Assembly: GCA_001931875.2 (NCBI GenBank)
Contig: MSJH02000840.1
Span: forward strand, 682,001-746,000
DNA length: 64,000 nt
Direction: 5' to 3'
From: Byssochlamys sp. IMV 00236
Lineage: Eukaryota; Ascomycota; Eurotiomycetes; Eurotiales; Thermoascaceae
Shown: positions 37,173 through 47,700 of the stretch, in pieces
Position numbering within the stretch: position 1 is the stretch's first letter
How the letters are laid out: each line of letters starts with the position of its first letter
The notes under the pieces: generated by a model
Told to the model about the DNA's origin: nothing
The model's database searches: none
What the model saw: the letters and a program-made list of their open reading frames with translations, nothing else
Position numbers and translations under genes: made by a program

Positions 37173-37652
37173 ATGTCATACAAAGTTTACAAAGTGAAGT
37201 CCAATCTCGCCATGCAGGATCCCGATATGCCACCTCCCCGGTATCACACTATCATTTTCGTCGAGACAAACGCTCAAGGGCCTGGCAGCGGCATCAAGCA
37301 CCACGTCACTGGAGACATCGTCAGCGGCATGTGCTATGAGTCAAAGCCAGACCACAATCCTGACAGATCGGAGAGTCTCTACTCCAAAGAGCTTATCGGT
37401 TACACCGTGGCATCCACGTATCCTCACGCCTGGGACGAGATTCTCAAAAATGTCCCTCCTCCTCCAAAGCAGAAGGCGTTCAACTCTAAGACCATGAGAA
37501 CAGAGCCAGTCAAGTCTTGGAATCCTCTGACATTCTACAACCCTGGGGAACCTCGGAAGCCATTGATGAAATGCACTGAATGGACGGAACAGAAGGCAAT
37601 TCCCGCTCTAAAGAGCCATAATCTTATTCAAAGCGCGATACCCCCTTCATAG
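37173..37652 (+). CDS. Small conserved fungal hypothetical protein
   Basis: Intronless, 159 residues, starting at MSYKVYKVKSN. Order of features: a beta strand HTIIFVETNAQG, a short GxGSGIKHHVTGDIVSGM loop, SLYSKELIGYTVAS, a PPPPKQKAFNSKTM motif, and FYNPGEPRKPLMKCTEWTEQKAIPAL at the C-terminus. No signal peptide or membrane helix is present. The GDIVSGM and CTEWTEQ words recur in ascomycete hypothetical proteins I have seen, but no function is known to me. A plus-strand leader with a CT-rich tract precedes it. Confidence 0.7.
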   Translation: MSYKVYKVKSNLAMQDPDMPPPRYHTIIFVETNAQGPGSGIKHHVTGDIVSGMCYESKPDHNPDRSESLYSKELIGYTVASTYPHAWDEILKNVPPPPKQKAFNSKTMRTEPVKSWNPLTFYNPGEPRKPLMKCTEWTEQKAIPALKSHNLIQSAIPPS

Positions 37653-38029
37653 GGCGTTGGTACTGTCTTGCATGATTTCTGTGACCTGCAATCTCCGAGT
37701 CAGTATGGATTGATGGATTGGGAATATATTTCTCTGAAGCAATGTCTCTTGGCTGGCGCTAGACAGCTTGAAGTTGTTGGCTTTTGACAGTCCCATCAAA
37801 TGGTAACATTAAATTAGAAACCAATCTTTCAGCTGCAACTTGAAGGGAGGACTTCGCTCTGTAACTAATTAATGAAAGCTTCGGAGCGGTCTACAAGAGG
37901 ACAGAAAAGGACGCGCCCTTTATGCGGTCGCACGTGTCCTAGGGAAAGAAATTCATTCATATTCAAGACATCCCATAACTTGGTCAGATGGTTTTTCGCC
38001 ATATAGGATCTTGACCTGACTGGTAGGAC
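37653..38029. other. Intergenic spacer before the direct repeat
   Basis: No gene is seen between the small hypothetical gene and the 5' copy of the direct repeat. Confidence 0.4.
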
Positions 38030-38340
38030 TATACCACTTATTATAGGAATCATTAAACAAGCTCGTGCGCCCTTACAAACTCAAAGTTTAAATGGACTTG
38101 GGCTTCGCTCTTAGCCATTTCCTAAGTCCCTAGAGTCTCTATTCCCTAGGATCTATAACCTAGATGGTGGACACCCTACATGGTACCACATAATTGGGTT
38201 TGTAGCTTTTAACGATGCAGTTTATACTTTAGGGCAAGGGATTTTATTACTGTTATCTGTGCGGTAGATTAGACGTGCGGAGGAAGGAGAAAGACAGGCG
38301 CTTTTAGGGTGATATATATTGTATATCACATCACCTTGAT
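38030..38340 (+). repeat. Direct repeat copy A (~0.3 kb), homologous to 41.90-42.23 kb
   Basis: It aligns along nearly its whole length with copy B. Shared words include TTATAGGAAT, GCCCTTACAAACTCAAA, GCCATTTCCTA, TAGGATCTAT, GTGGACAC, GACGTGCGGAGGAAGGAGAA and GCTTTTAGGGTGATATATAT; the copies differ by scattered substitutions and small gaps. In copy B the left end is the last codons of a membrane-protein gene. Copy A keeps only that 3' end plus the flank, so it looks like the truncated member of a duplication. Confidence 0.8.
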
Positions 38341-38357
38341 TTTCGTCTCAACTGCCA

Positions 38358-40806
38358 TTACCCCCTCACCAACGCCCTAGCTCTGGCTCTCTCCTCCCTG
38401 GTCAACACCCACAGAATACCATCCTCGCCGCCGTCCTCATTGTTCACCTCATCCCACTCCTCCTCCTCCTCCTCCTCCATATTCACCACCAGAAGAATCT
38501 GCGAGACCTTTGCAAACACCTCTCTAACAGAGAAATCCCCCCTCGTAACCACATTAGCAATATTGAAGAAATCACTCTCCATACGGATAGCGCCAAATGC
38601 GCTCATCTGTTTAGCGTGGCTCCAGATCCTCTTCTCCAGGACGTTATTGGCAAGATATCGTGCTGTGACGTCGAGCAGGAGGGTAAATGTCTTACTAGTC
38701 ATGATCCGAGCAATTGGCCGCATAAGTTGATCCCATCCATTCTCGAATATGCGGGCCACGTGGTCTGAGGATTGTTTGCCTTCATCATCGTCTGCGGCAA
38801 GGTCGGCGAATTCTTCCTCGGTGAGAGAGTAATCTGCATCCCGAAATGTGTCGGAAATGATTCGACGGAGTCTGAGTTTGACGACGTTGTTGAAGAGAGC
38901 TTGTAATCCCTCGTTCAATAGCTCTGTAGTCTTGGCAGTGAATGATTTAAGGAGGTTAGACAGTGAGTCGGCGATAAACGACGCGTCTTTGATCACGGGG
39001 AAGGCATCGTGAATGGGAGATGATTTAGTAAGGGAGTTTTCGAGGTCGAGGTTGACGCCCAGGTTTGTAGAGACAATACGGGTAAGGTATTCGTTTGCCA
39101 TGTCCAGGCTGTTGATCAATACGATGAACGATATGATCTTGTCTTCAGGTGGGAAACCGCCCTGAATAAGGGGCTTGGGATATGTTTCGTCGCGCATCTT
39201 GCGCCGGATTATGCCGACAAAATCGGAGCCCAGAATGCGGCCTATTGTCGTTATAACATGGGCGAAAATATCCTTCTGTGAGGTAGCTAGGGACTTTCGG
39301 ATTATGGTGTTGACGATGAAGAAGACGTCGTCGACGGCTAGGATTATGAATGGGGAACTGGCATTGATGGGCTTGTTCAGGTCAAGGGAGAGACCCGAAG
39401 GGTACTCATCTATCTGGAAAGCTCTTTCGATGGAGCGGCAGAAAAAGAACGTCGTCATGGTATTGTATGGGGTTATGAGTTTCGCGGATATTTTGCGGAT
39501 GAGGTTGGACTTTGCGAGGACGTCAGGTATAGCGGCTGCATTGCTGTTGAAGTCAAGGAGATCCTATTTGATAATGAGTGCTTTAAACAGGCTAGATTCT
39601 TATATTCGTGGGACTTACTCTGCATTTCCCGGTTATAAACCGTACATAAAATGACCATGTGCCAAGCATAGCTGCAATTTCATTAAGAAGGCGTTCCACC
39701 TCCTTCGAATTCACGCCTTCATCTTTGCTATTTCTCATATTATTTGCTCCTCGCCCCGTAGTCGGAGAATTCATCCTGGGCGTACCACTTCTCGGTAGCG
39801 GGAGGGAATTCTGAACAAGAAGGGAAGAGGGATAACACTTTATGTCCCTCACCCATCTCTCCACGTCCCTGGCATTGTTCCACGAATCGAGTATAATGCC
39901 TCCCTGAACATCAGCCTCCCTTTGCAAGCGCTCAATGGCCTTGACCATCTTTCCCGCCCCGTAATACTGCTCAACCAGCTTTCCATGGCCCTCTACAATC
40001 TGTGCGATATGCTCGAATAGTTTTATAAGAGCATTCACATAAAACAACCCTGTTTCCTCCTTTTGAGCCGCGGTCGTCGGCGCATTCCTCAACCTCTCGC
40101 GAGCCGCGTCAGCGGCGCCCTGGCAGACATAACGTCCGTAGACATCGAGGCCGGTGTCATCCTTCCCAATAAGCGGGAACAGCTTGAAATACCTCGTCAC
40201 CTTAACAGTATCCCCTTCTTTGACTGCTTCCTCGAATTCTCGTACGAACAAGTTGCAAAGGCTTTCCTTCGCAATCTCGAGAGTCACCCAAGGTTGATCC
40301 GGTATCTCAACGCTCGGCACAATATCCGACGCAAAGCCTCCTTTTATAACCCTCTCGGGCACTTTATTCGCTCGCGAAATATACCCCGCCGCAGCCTCCC
40401 AATCCTGGGGAGCCCCCATGGAGCCCACGACACCATGAACACAAGCCTTGAGCTCAGCAACCTGCTCCACAACCCCAAGGGTGTCTTCAACCCTCCTCTT
40501 CTCCAGGTCCAGCGCCTTCACACGACAACTTAAACGGCTGGCTGTATCCGCCGCGCCAGCGAGCATCTTGTTCCCAATGGTGCACGTAGGAACGGATCCC
40601 AATCCCACTCCCAACAAATCCAGCCTCCTCAGCTCGCGGCTTAGATCCGACTGTGTCTCCAGCAAGGCATTCAGCCGAGCTGTAACTTTAGATTCGCGCT
40701 CATGCAGCGCCGACAGGACAGCCCGGACATCGGATAGTGTGGCGTGATCGTTTGTAGGACAGTCGTCAGTGGATGCTAGAGGGGCACCGTTCAGGAGGGA
40801 GGACAT
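38358..40806 (-). CDS. cog4: Conserved oligomeric Golgi complex subunit 4
   Basis: Exons 40806-39619 and 39563-38358, 797 residues; one 55-nt intron in phase 0. COG4 is a lobe-A subunit of the octameric COG tether, which captures retrograde vesicles at the Golgi and supports glycosyltransferase recycling. Seen: an N-terminal coiled coil (LSALHERESKVTARLNALLETQSDL), the family region around PWVTLEIAKESLCNLFVREFEEAVKEGD and FPLIGKDDTGLDVYGRYVC, and in exon 2 FFFCRSIERAFQIDE, FIILAVDDVFFIVNTIIRKS and the acidic tail (run of seven Glu) before the last helix. Start at MSSLLNG: the frame is open further upstream but has no ATG there. Together with the Mnn9-like gene this is ordinary Golgi machinery. 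Confidence 0.9.
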
Positions 40807-41269
40807 TAAGGGCGCCGGGTGGGATGTATCGCTGCTGCGGACAGTATTTATAAGCAAGACCAGTACTTAAAGCTGATAATAAGAGATTGTTAGGAAAGAA
40901 GCGTTGCGTTTAGCTTTATCTATACCGAGTGTCATAATATCTTCTTGGTGGTAGTTAACAGGACCAGGTACCTTAGGTATATTGACTCCTAGGCTATTGG
41001 AAGCACTTACCCTATCAGGTTAGTCTATCTTATTTGTTTGGACAAATTAGGTATGATTTAAAGCCACATTTATACCTGATCGAATACACTAGTATTCATT
41101 TCACTGTAGCTCCGGCTCTTTGTCCGAGATAAGTACTTGTTGATTTACTTTTTTTTTTAGCCCATGCTCCATCTTTCTTCATTATACGCCCACCTCTCTT
41201 ACCTTTCATTTCATTATTTTCATGTTTATTGACCTTATTACTTCCGAGTCCTCATAGTAACCGCACAAG
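40807..41269. promoter_or_regulatory. Divergent promoter region (COG4 / small membrane protein)
   Basis: The 460-base spacer contains an AGGTACCTTAGGTA palindrome near 40,967 and a long T tract near 41,150. No other feature is seen. Confidence 0.4.
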
Positions 41270-41928
41270 ATGCTGCTAGTCATTATCAGTTTGTGGGTAC
41301 TCCTCTCGGGAGCTAGAATAATGCATTTTCCAGGAAAAGCTAACAGACAACTAGTATTGTCCTTGCTTTGGTCTTCACCTCCTTCGTCCCTCATATATGT
41401 CACGCGTGGCTAGACAAGGGTACTAGAGATATTTCATTGCGCTATCTACTTTTCAATGCTATTTGTTCCACGGAGCATCTACTTTTTGTTTTCTTTTACA
41501 CTATCAATCTCCCTATTGAGACAGGCTACTGGACTCACCATCCACGTAATGCACTTGACTGGGTCAATTTTGTCCAGGTGTTGGGCGTATGGGCATTGTG
41601 GAACATCCTGTGAGCTCAAAACATTCCTTCTTGGTAATCAAAAACTGACCAGAGACTGACTAAAATATCCAGATTGGGGCTCAACCTCTACTACAAACCC
41701 ACTAGTCGCCTTCGCAAAGCTCTGACAATATTCATTTATTCCAGCTTTCTTATTCTATCTATAGTCCCTATAATAGCAGACACAGTAACAGATATCTTCT
41801 ATCCTCCACACTATCCAAATTGCCCTGAGCATAAGCAAGACCTAATCGCTCTCTTCCAGGGCCTATATGCTGTCATTCTCTTGCCATTTCTTACAACTAT
41901 ACCTCTTGTTATAGGAATAATAAAATAA
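41270..41928 (+). CDS. Small four-helix membrane protein of unknown function
   Basis: Exons 41270-41292, 41355-41609, 41673-41928; 177 residues. The first exon is only 23 nt but both introns have GT-AG ends, CTAAC-like branch sites and correct phase. About four membrane helices are predicted by eye: LLVIISFIVLALVFTSFV, a central LLFNAICSTEHLLFVFFY, VLGVWALWNILLGL, plus IFIYSSFLILSIVPIIA and LYAVILLPFLTTIPLVIGII. His and acidic residues (HAWLDKG, STEH) sit near membrane borders. I do not recognise the family; an EXPERA-like fold was considered but key residues were not found. Its 3' end lies inside direct-repeat copy B. Confidence 0.62.
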
Positions 41929-42235
41929 GCCCGTATGCCCTTACAAACTCAAACTCTGACGGGACTTAAGCTTCAGACAGCGGCTTTTATAATCTCGGCC
42001 ATTTCCTAGGTTCCTAGAGTCGTTGCGCCATAGGATCTATACCTAGATAGTGGACACTCGATCATTCTGATTATCAATGCATAATACTATATGGTCGGGT
42101 TTATCGCTGTTAACAATACAGTCTTTGCTTTAAGGCAAAAAATTTTATTGCGGTTGTCTTTGCGACAGATAAGACGTGCGGAGGAAGGAGAAAAACAGCC
42201 GCTTTTAGGGTGATATATATATCAACTTGATTTGA
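41895..42235 (+). repeat. Direct repeat copy B (~0.3 kb), homologous to 38.03-38.34 kb
   Basis: Copy B starts within the last codons of the small membrane-protein gene (TIPLVIGIIK-stop) and continues through its 3' flank. Both copies have the same orientation and bracket COG4 plus the membrane-protein gene. Neither copy shows coding capacity beyond the shared C-terminal codons, and no terminal TG...CA or target duplication was seen, so a solo LTR is not supported. Confidence 0.8.
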
Positions 42236-42536
42236 GCTTATATAGACTCTGTCAGTGATTCTTTTTTGACTGTTAGGATATAGATCATAAATTATTCTAA
42301 CTCATGTTTTGCTATTTTCCATCAGTAAATGTGATCCGCTGTTTGACATGTGCTAGCCAACATTTAGAATAAAAGATCACTGAGAAAGGGTTCTACCATA
42401 CACCACCCCACATAAGTAAATACTAGTTCAACGGGTAACGAGTCTCTCTCTCCCCCCCTCTATCTTCCCCCATCTCTTCCTTTTCCTAATTCTTCTTACC
42501 TTCCCTACTTTCCCCTTACCTTTCGTTTAACCTGCC
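42236..42536 (+). promoter_or_regulatory. Pyrimidine-rich promoter/leader of the two-domain hypothetical gene
   Basis: From about 42,440 to the ATG the plus strand is nearly all C and T (CTCTCTCTCCCCCCCTCTATC and similar), the CT-rich leader commonly found just before the transcription start in filamentous fungi. No other element was recognised. Confidence 0.6.
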
Positions 42537-43868
42537 ATGAATCCTGAGCTTGAATCAAATATCAGATTCTTTGAACATGATAGACCGTGAGATTCTCCCT
42601 GCCTGCCCATTGTTCCAAACTAACAAATCTCCTAGTCCAAATACGCCCAGACTATCTATGGAGGTTGAGCCTACTAGTTCAGTCATATCACTAGATAAAC
42701 CGAGAGGGTTTATTATCACTATCCGTCGAGCAGAAGATGACTGTGACAAGCCTTGTATCTTCCGCTGGAATGTCGTGCGTGATGGATGGGGTCCTTCTGG
42801 CTTCATGCTCTTTCAACACACGCCAGACGGTCTGAAAATGGTTGAGGGAACGCCCAAATCGCCACCTCCCCAGACCTTCAAGCTTACAGGATACGAAGTT
42901 GAGACGGAAGAACTCCTGCCTGGCCAAACTCTCCGAAGAAACATAGGCCACCCGTGTCCCTTCTGGGACCACGTGGTCGCTGGTGAGAGGTATGAGCTAT
43001 TCTGGCCGGGAGCTGAATATGCCTTGTGGGCTTGGGGCACCTTACGTGAGCATTGGGATCAAGAAATTGGGGTTAACTCGGGACTACCCCCTGTTGTCAT
43101 CCCGGGGGGAGCCTGCTGTTCTTTTACCTGCGTAGAGGTGGAAGAACGTTCGGACTTTGAACCCGACGATCCTCGGGTGGAGAAATCGGAACGAATGTGA
43201 GAAACCCTCCAAGGTGATTTTCGTCTTTCCCGTGACTGATACTCTTTTACAGCCCTGGAACCCCTTGTATAAGTGTATCTCTGGAAGGCCCATCGAAGAT
43301 TTCTAAAACGGAAAAGATCCGTATTACAGTGAAGACCACATATGATGGTCTGACAAACGAGGATCACGATGCTACTATCTGTGCTGATACAAAGCCGATC
43401 ATCATACACAACTACCCTTTCTTAAGTGATAACTTTCGACTGCTGCGCCGCTGCCACGATTATAATCCGTTGAAGAATTCAGACGAGGATCCTACACAGT
43501 GGAAGACTTATTTCGACGACGAACGGAATCCGGGTTGGATGATTGTAGATGAACCTGACGTTGAGGTTAACGTTACGGATTCTACGCTTTTCCTCAGCCT
43601 CAAACCAGGAGAAACTTTCGTCAAACACCGTTCCCTGGGCTATTTCGACTTGCATCCCGATACAGTGATTGGCGACACATATCGATACCAGTACTGGGGT
43701 GGCTGCGTTGACTGGTGGGTTTGGGGTGATCGTGAAGAGCATGCGAAGACAGTGGTGAAACTACCATGTTGGCTAAATGATCATGTCGTTGACCCTCCTG
43801 ATAATGATGGAAGGCCGGTTATAATGGTCCCGTCATCCAATTTTGTCGAGTTCACTGTTGTTGATTGA
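42537..43868 (+). CDS. Two-domain fungal hypothetical protein (internal duplication)
   Basis: Exons 42537-42586, 42636-43196, 43253-43868; 408 residues. The first intron has an exact CAAACTAACAAAT branch site and joins MNPELESNIRFFEHDRP to the conserved part. Both halves look like the same fold: a long beta-rich start (GFIITIRRAED / SVSLEGPSKI...IRITVKTTYDGL), a middle with PG-turn strands (LLPGQTLRRNIG / LKPGETFVKHRSLGY), then ERYELFWPGAEYALWAWG against DTYRYQYWGGCVDWWVWG, and a closing strand with SFTCVEV / VEFTVVD. There is no signal peptide or membrane segment. Family unknown to me; a carbohydrate- or protein-binding beta-sandwich pair is a guess. Confidence 0.72.
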
Positions 43869-44057
43869 TCTGAAATGGATTCGGTTTGGCTTTAACCTTA
43901 AGGCACCCCAGTCGCGCCAAAGAACAGCAGGTCGAAGACCCAATAAATTAGGTCAAGGAGTTTTCCAGTCTTCCTACCTCAAACAAAGATGGGGCGCTTC
44001 CAACCTTGCGGGTCTAGGGTCTAAACCCCAGCTGACAATTTGTCCACATGTGTACCG

Positions 44058-44413
44058 CTACTGGGCAATTACCGGGGAGATCTGCATACCGAGCCCCTAC
44101 ATAATGATTAGAAAAGCAATGGTTAATCATGCTTAATATAATAACTAACCTCAGCCCAAAGCACAGAACCTCTAGGAACGTCATCAAGTCCAGGTTCTTT
44201 ATCTAACACCTTTCCATCACAAAGCCAAATAGTCGTATCGTAAGAGGGAGGTTTTAGTTCTCCACTTTCGTATAGTTCAATGAGTTTTAAGATGTTTGCT
44301 TTCTGGTATTGCCAGCAGTCCTCCGTAAGCGCGTCTTTGAGTTCCTTGATTCTTGTCTGCGGATCGATGACGAGGGGTATCGGACAGGCAGGAGAGAAAC
44401 CCGGCGGCGCCAT
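44058..44413 (-). CDS. Small conserved fungal hypothetical protein (100 aa)
   Basis: Exons 44413-44150 and 44096-44058. The 53-nt intron (GTTAGT...ATGTAG) joins VLWAE to a 12-residue terminal exon GLGMQISPVIAQ. Without splicing the frame would end in an AT-rich tail. The N-terminus is Pro-rich (MAPPGFSPACPIPLV), followed by a helical KELKDALTEDCWQYQKANILKLIELYESGEL and a WLCDGKVLDK segment. It is soluble, with no known domain. The start is supported by the Pro-rich opening and the lack of upstream ATG in frame. Confidence 0.62.
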
Positions 44414-44760
44414 ATTGAATACCTAGTACTTTGGCTCAGAACGGAGGTATGTGCGATTAATAAACGCGAAACCGTTCACACTGATAAAATCCTGGAACCG
44501 AATCTATGCTCATATGAAAGCAAGTTGCGACAGAGGTGAAAGGAAGTTGGGATTCGAGAGGCAAGAAGCCGAGAAGCTTGCTTGTTCGATTACTAACTAG
44601 GAGCCGGCCAATGATAGAAAGTTCCACTATGCCATGATCGAGATGGATAGTGACAAGTTTCACATAGATGCAACTCTATACTTACTACTGCTTTAGAAAG
44701 ATAAACACATCTAAATGTGGAAAGACAAGGCTAGATACCTAGTTAACACAACACCCGACG
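44414..44760. other. Promoter of the 100-aa gene and 3' flank of the GH16-like/acyltransferase gene
   Basis: No other gene is seen in these roughly 350 bases. Confidence 0.4.
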
Positions 44761-47700
44761 CTAGACATTATCCACAGAAGAACCACCCGATGCTCTCTTT
44801 CCCAGTGCTTTCTCTCTCACCTTCGTCGTTTCAACCAGTCCGTCTTCACGATTAAGGATAAGATTCTGATCAAATGGATACAGAGTCGGTTTCCTAATCG
44901 GCGGTTTCTCATGTGCGAATCGCCATATATCCGCCGTCATGTTCTTGCCTAGCGTCTCCACGACGGGGGTTAGAAGTGGAAGAGACAGAAGTATGACAGA
45001 GTAGCAGCACACAGCGACGATCAGAATATTCGCCCAGTAAGGAAGACCGAGTGCAGAGAGTTGTACGCAAATAGTCGCGCCAAGACTCCAGTACACGAAG
45101 CCGTGGATGAGGTAGATGGTGAAGATGTGCGGGAAGATGAGCACGAATAACTTGAATGAGAGCATCTTTTGGACTAAGGGGCTCAGTTCAACGAGTGCTT
45201 GGAAACCGAGCGAGAAGACCAATCCGTGTAGTTTGGGCACGTAGTATTGTGGGTATCCTGCACCGGAGGTTTGTGCAATCGGTCGGCCAGTGGCTGGGTC
45301 TGGATGGATGTCGTATTCATAGGTGGCATAGTTGACCTCTGTCCATTGTGTGGCCAAATCGAGTGATAGGCCGCCGAAGCCAAGTGCGGCACAGAAGAGG
45401 ATTAAGGGATAGTAGACGAAAGGGCGTGCGTACAGCCATTTTCTCCATTTATACGTGATGTCCAGATCGGCCATCATTAGGCCGAGCCAGAAGTAGGACC
45501 CCCAGGATAGAGCGTACCAGTTGTTGACGATGCAGAAGGCATAGTATCCGAAACGCTTCCATGGGGTTTTAATCTCACGGATAACAATGACCCCAAGCAT
45601 TACTTGCCATGAGCCTTGGAGCTGCACGGGAATCGTCCACAACACACCCGTACAATAGTTGAACGTGATCTGAGGGGCTGCATTCGGAATCAGGTACATC
45701 AGTTCGATCACCTCGCTAATGAAGGTGCCGAAGTTCGTATAGCCAACAGCGAAGGGCCAGGTGGACCATGTAATGGAGGGAAGGTACATTAGCCATTTTG
45801 TTGCGCCTGCATCCATGAAGAAATACTCGATGAGGGCAATAGCGGTTATAGGGATGATCAGGCGCGGAGTCCGTCCAACTGTTTTCTCTGCCAATGACCT
45901 CAGGTTACCGTTTTTGAGATAGTTGGCTGCCAGGAACCGACTGGAGGTCATGAGGAACGGTCCGATCCAGATGAGATTCAGCAGGTACGGGGTAACAGTC
46001 TTTCTAGCCCAGATCTCACTCTCGTAATGCAGATATGCTCCAGGGTTTATTGCAGCAGGGATGAAGGTAAGTCCGAAATGAATCTGTGTGACTAGGAGTG
46101 AACTTATTGCTACCAGCCCGGCGAGATAGTCGACGCGCTTCTTCGCAGCAGGTGCAGCAGCGGCGGTACCATCTGCATTAGGAGCCGGATCACGCTGGGC
46201 TGTAACATCTTTCAGTTCAGTTATTGTCGTGTTCTCTTCCTTCGAGGCCTTCATGGAGGTCTCCGCTACCGACCCTATTTCCAACTCGTTAAAGCCTTTG
46301 CTTGGAGTGGAAGAAAATCTCAGAGTTGATGTGTCGTCCGTAACTGGCTGAATTTCCCATCCCGTAGAGCTTTTGCTAGGAGTGAACGAGGTTCTCAAAG
46401 GAGAAATACCGACTACCGGTTGAATTTCTAGTTCACTGAAAGCTTTGCTAGGAGCCAATGACATCCTCAGAGTTGATATATCGTCATTCACCCAGTCTGA
46501 AGGCATCGTAGGAGGCTGCCCTAAAGGCGTAGCAACACCAGACACATTTCCTGATGGCGTCGCCAGTCCAGAAATGCCCTCTACTGGAGGTGGAGTGGGC
46601 AGAGTGATCCTTTCTGTGGAGGACGTCGTGCCCGCAGGAAACAAGCTTCTTATGAACGGAGCTCCGTAGCGTTTCTCAGGTCTCAGCAACGCCCATGGTT
46701 GTCTCCTTAAGAATGCATTCAGTAACAGAAAGAAGCTGAGGGTTCCAGACAAGACAGAAATCACAATTGCTGGGATGCGCTGGCCGGCAGAAGGGGGATT
46801 CTGCTTCCATTTCGTCGTTGCGTTTTGGGCGTATGATGTATAACCGCGGAGTTTCATGTCGTCGACTCTGCACGCGGCATCAACCCGACACGTGGTGTCG
46901 AACGCCTTGCGTGCATAGTCACTCATCGAGGTCGTATTGAAGAATAGTCGAACCCAGCCTACATTTGCAGTCGTCTCTGCCCATGGGGGCCCCTGCATCG
47001 AGAAGAAGTCTCCGGTTGACCAATGCTTGATATGTAATGGCCCGGGAACACTGGGAAGTCCTTTGATTTCCCTCCTCGATGCAGAGCGCCAGACCTTATC
47101 GCCAAGAGTATAGTTGAGCCAGTCCTTCGTCCAATCCACTCGATATTCCATGAACTCCCACGGCGAAGTTGATTTGTTTGTCAGAGTGGTGTAGTTGACA
47201 CCGTAGATATTATCTGGAAACTCGCGGTTCATCAACATCGTGATTCGAGCAGTTGACGGTTTTTCGGTGCTCAACAGGTTGAGACTGAAGGTTTCGGTCT
47301 CATTATAGAGAAGCTCCATCGAAATTGCACTTCCGCCTGTCCACTGGCGAGGGGACTTGAGGAACGTCCTGAACGTTCCGTAGTGAATGTCATGTCTCAA
47401 CGTCTGTATGGAGCCACCCATAACGAGATGGTCGACGGTCGGTTTGGAGATGTTGATTGCTAGAGATTGCGGGAATTCTGGCGAGGAGGAGTCATTGACT
47501 ATCTGCAAATGGGAGAGGTCGGCCCCTTGACGATATTGATCGTTCCATCCTTTCTCATAGGGGTTCTTGTATGTCTGTCCAGCGAAGCCGCTCAAGTCCA
47601 ATGAAGAAGTTTCATTGAAATATACAATGATCGAGTCTGTAAAGAGGTTCTTTGTCGATTCATCGTAGTAACCGCAGGAACAGTCTGTGTTGTTTGTCCC

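Noticed and set aside
38030..42235. The two 0.3-kb direct repeats as LTRs of one retrotransposon
   Set aside because: The DNA between them is COG4 and a membrane-protein gene, not gag-pol, and no TG...CA ends or target duplication are seen.
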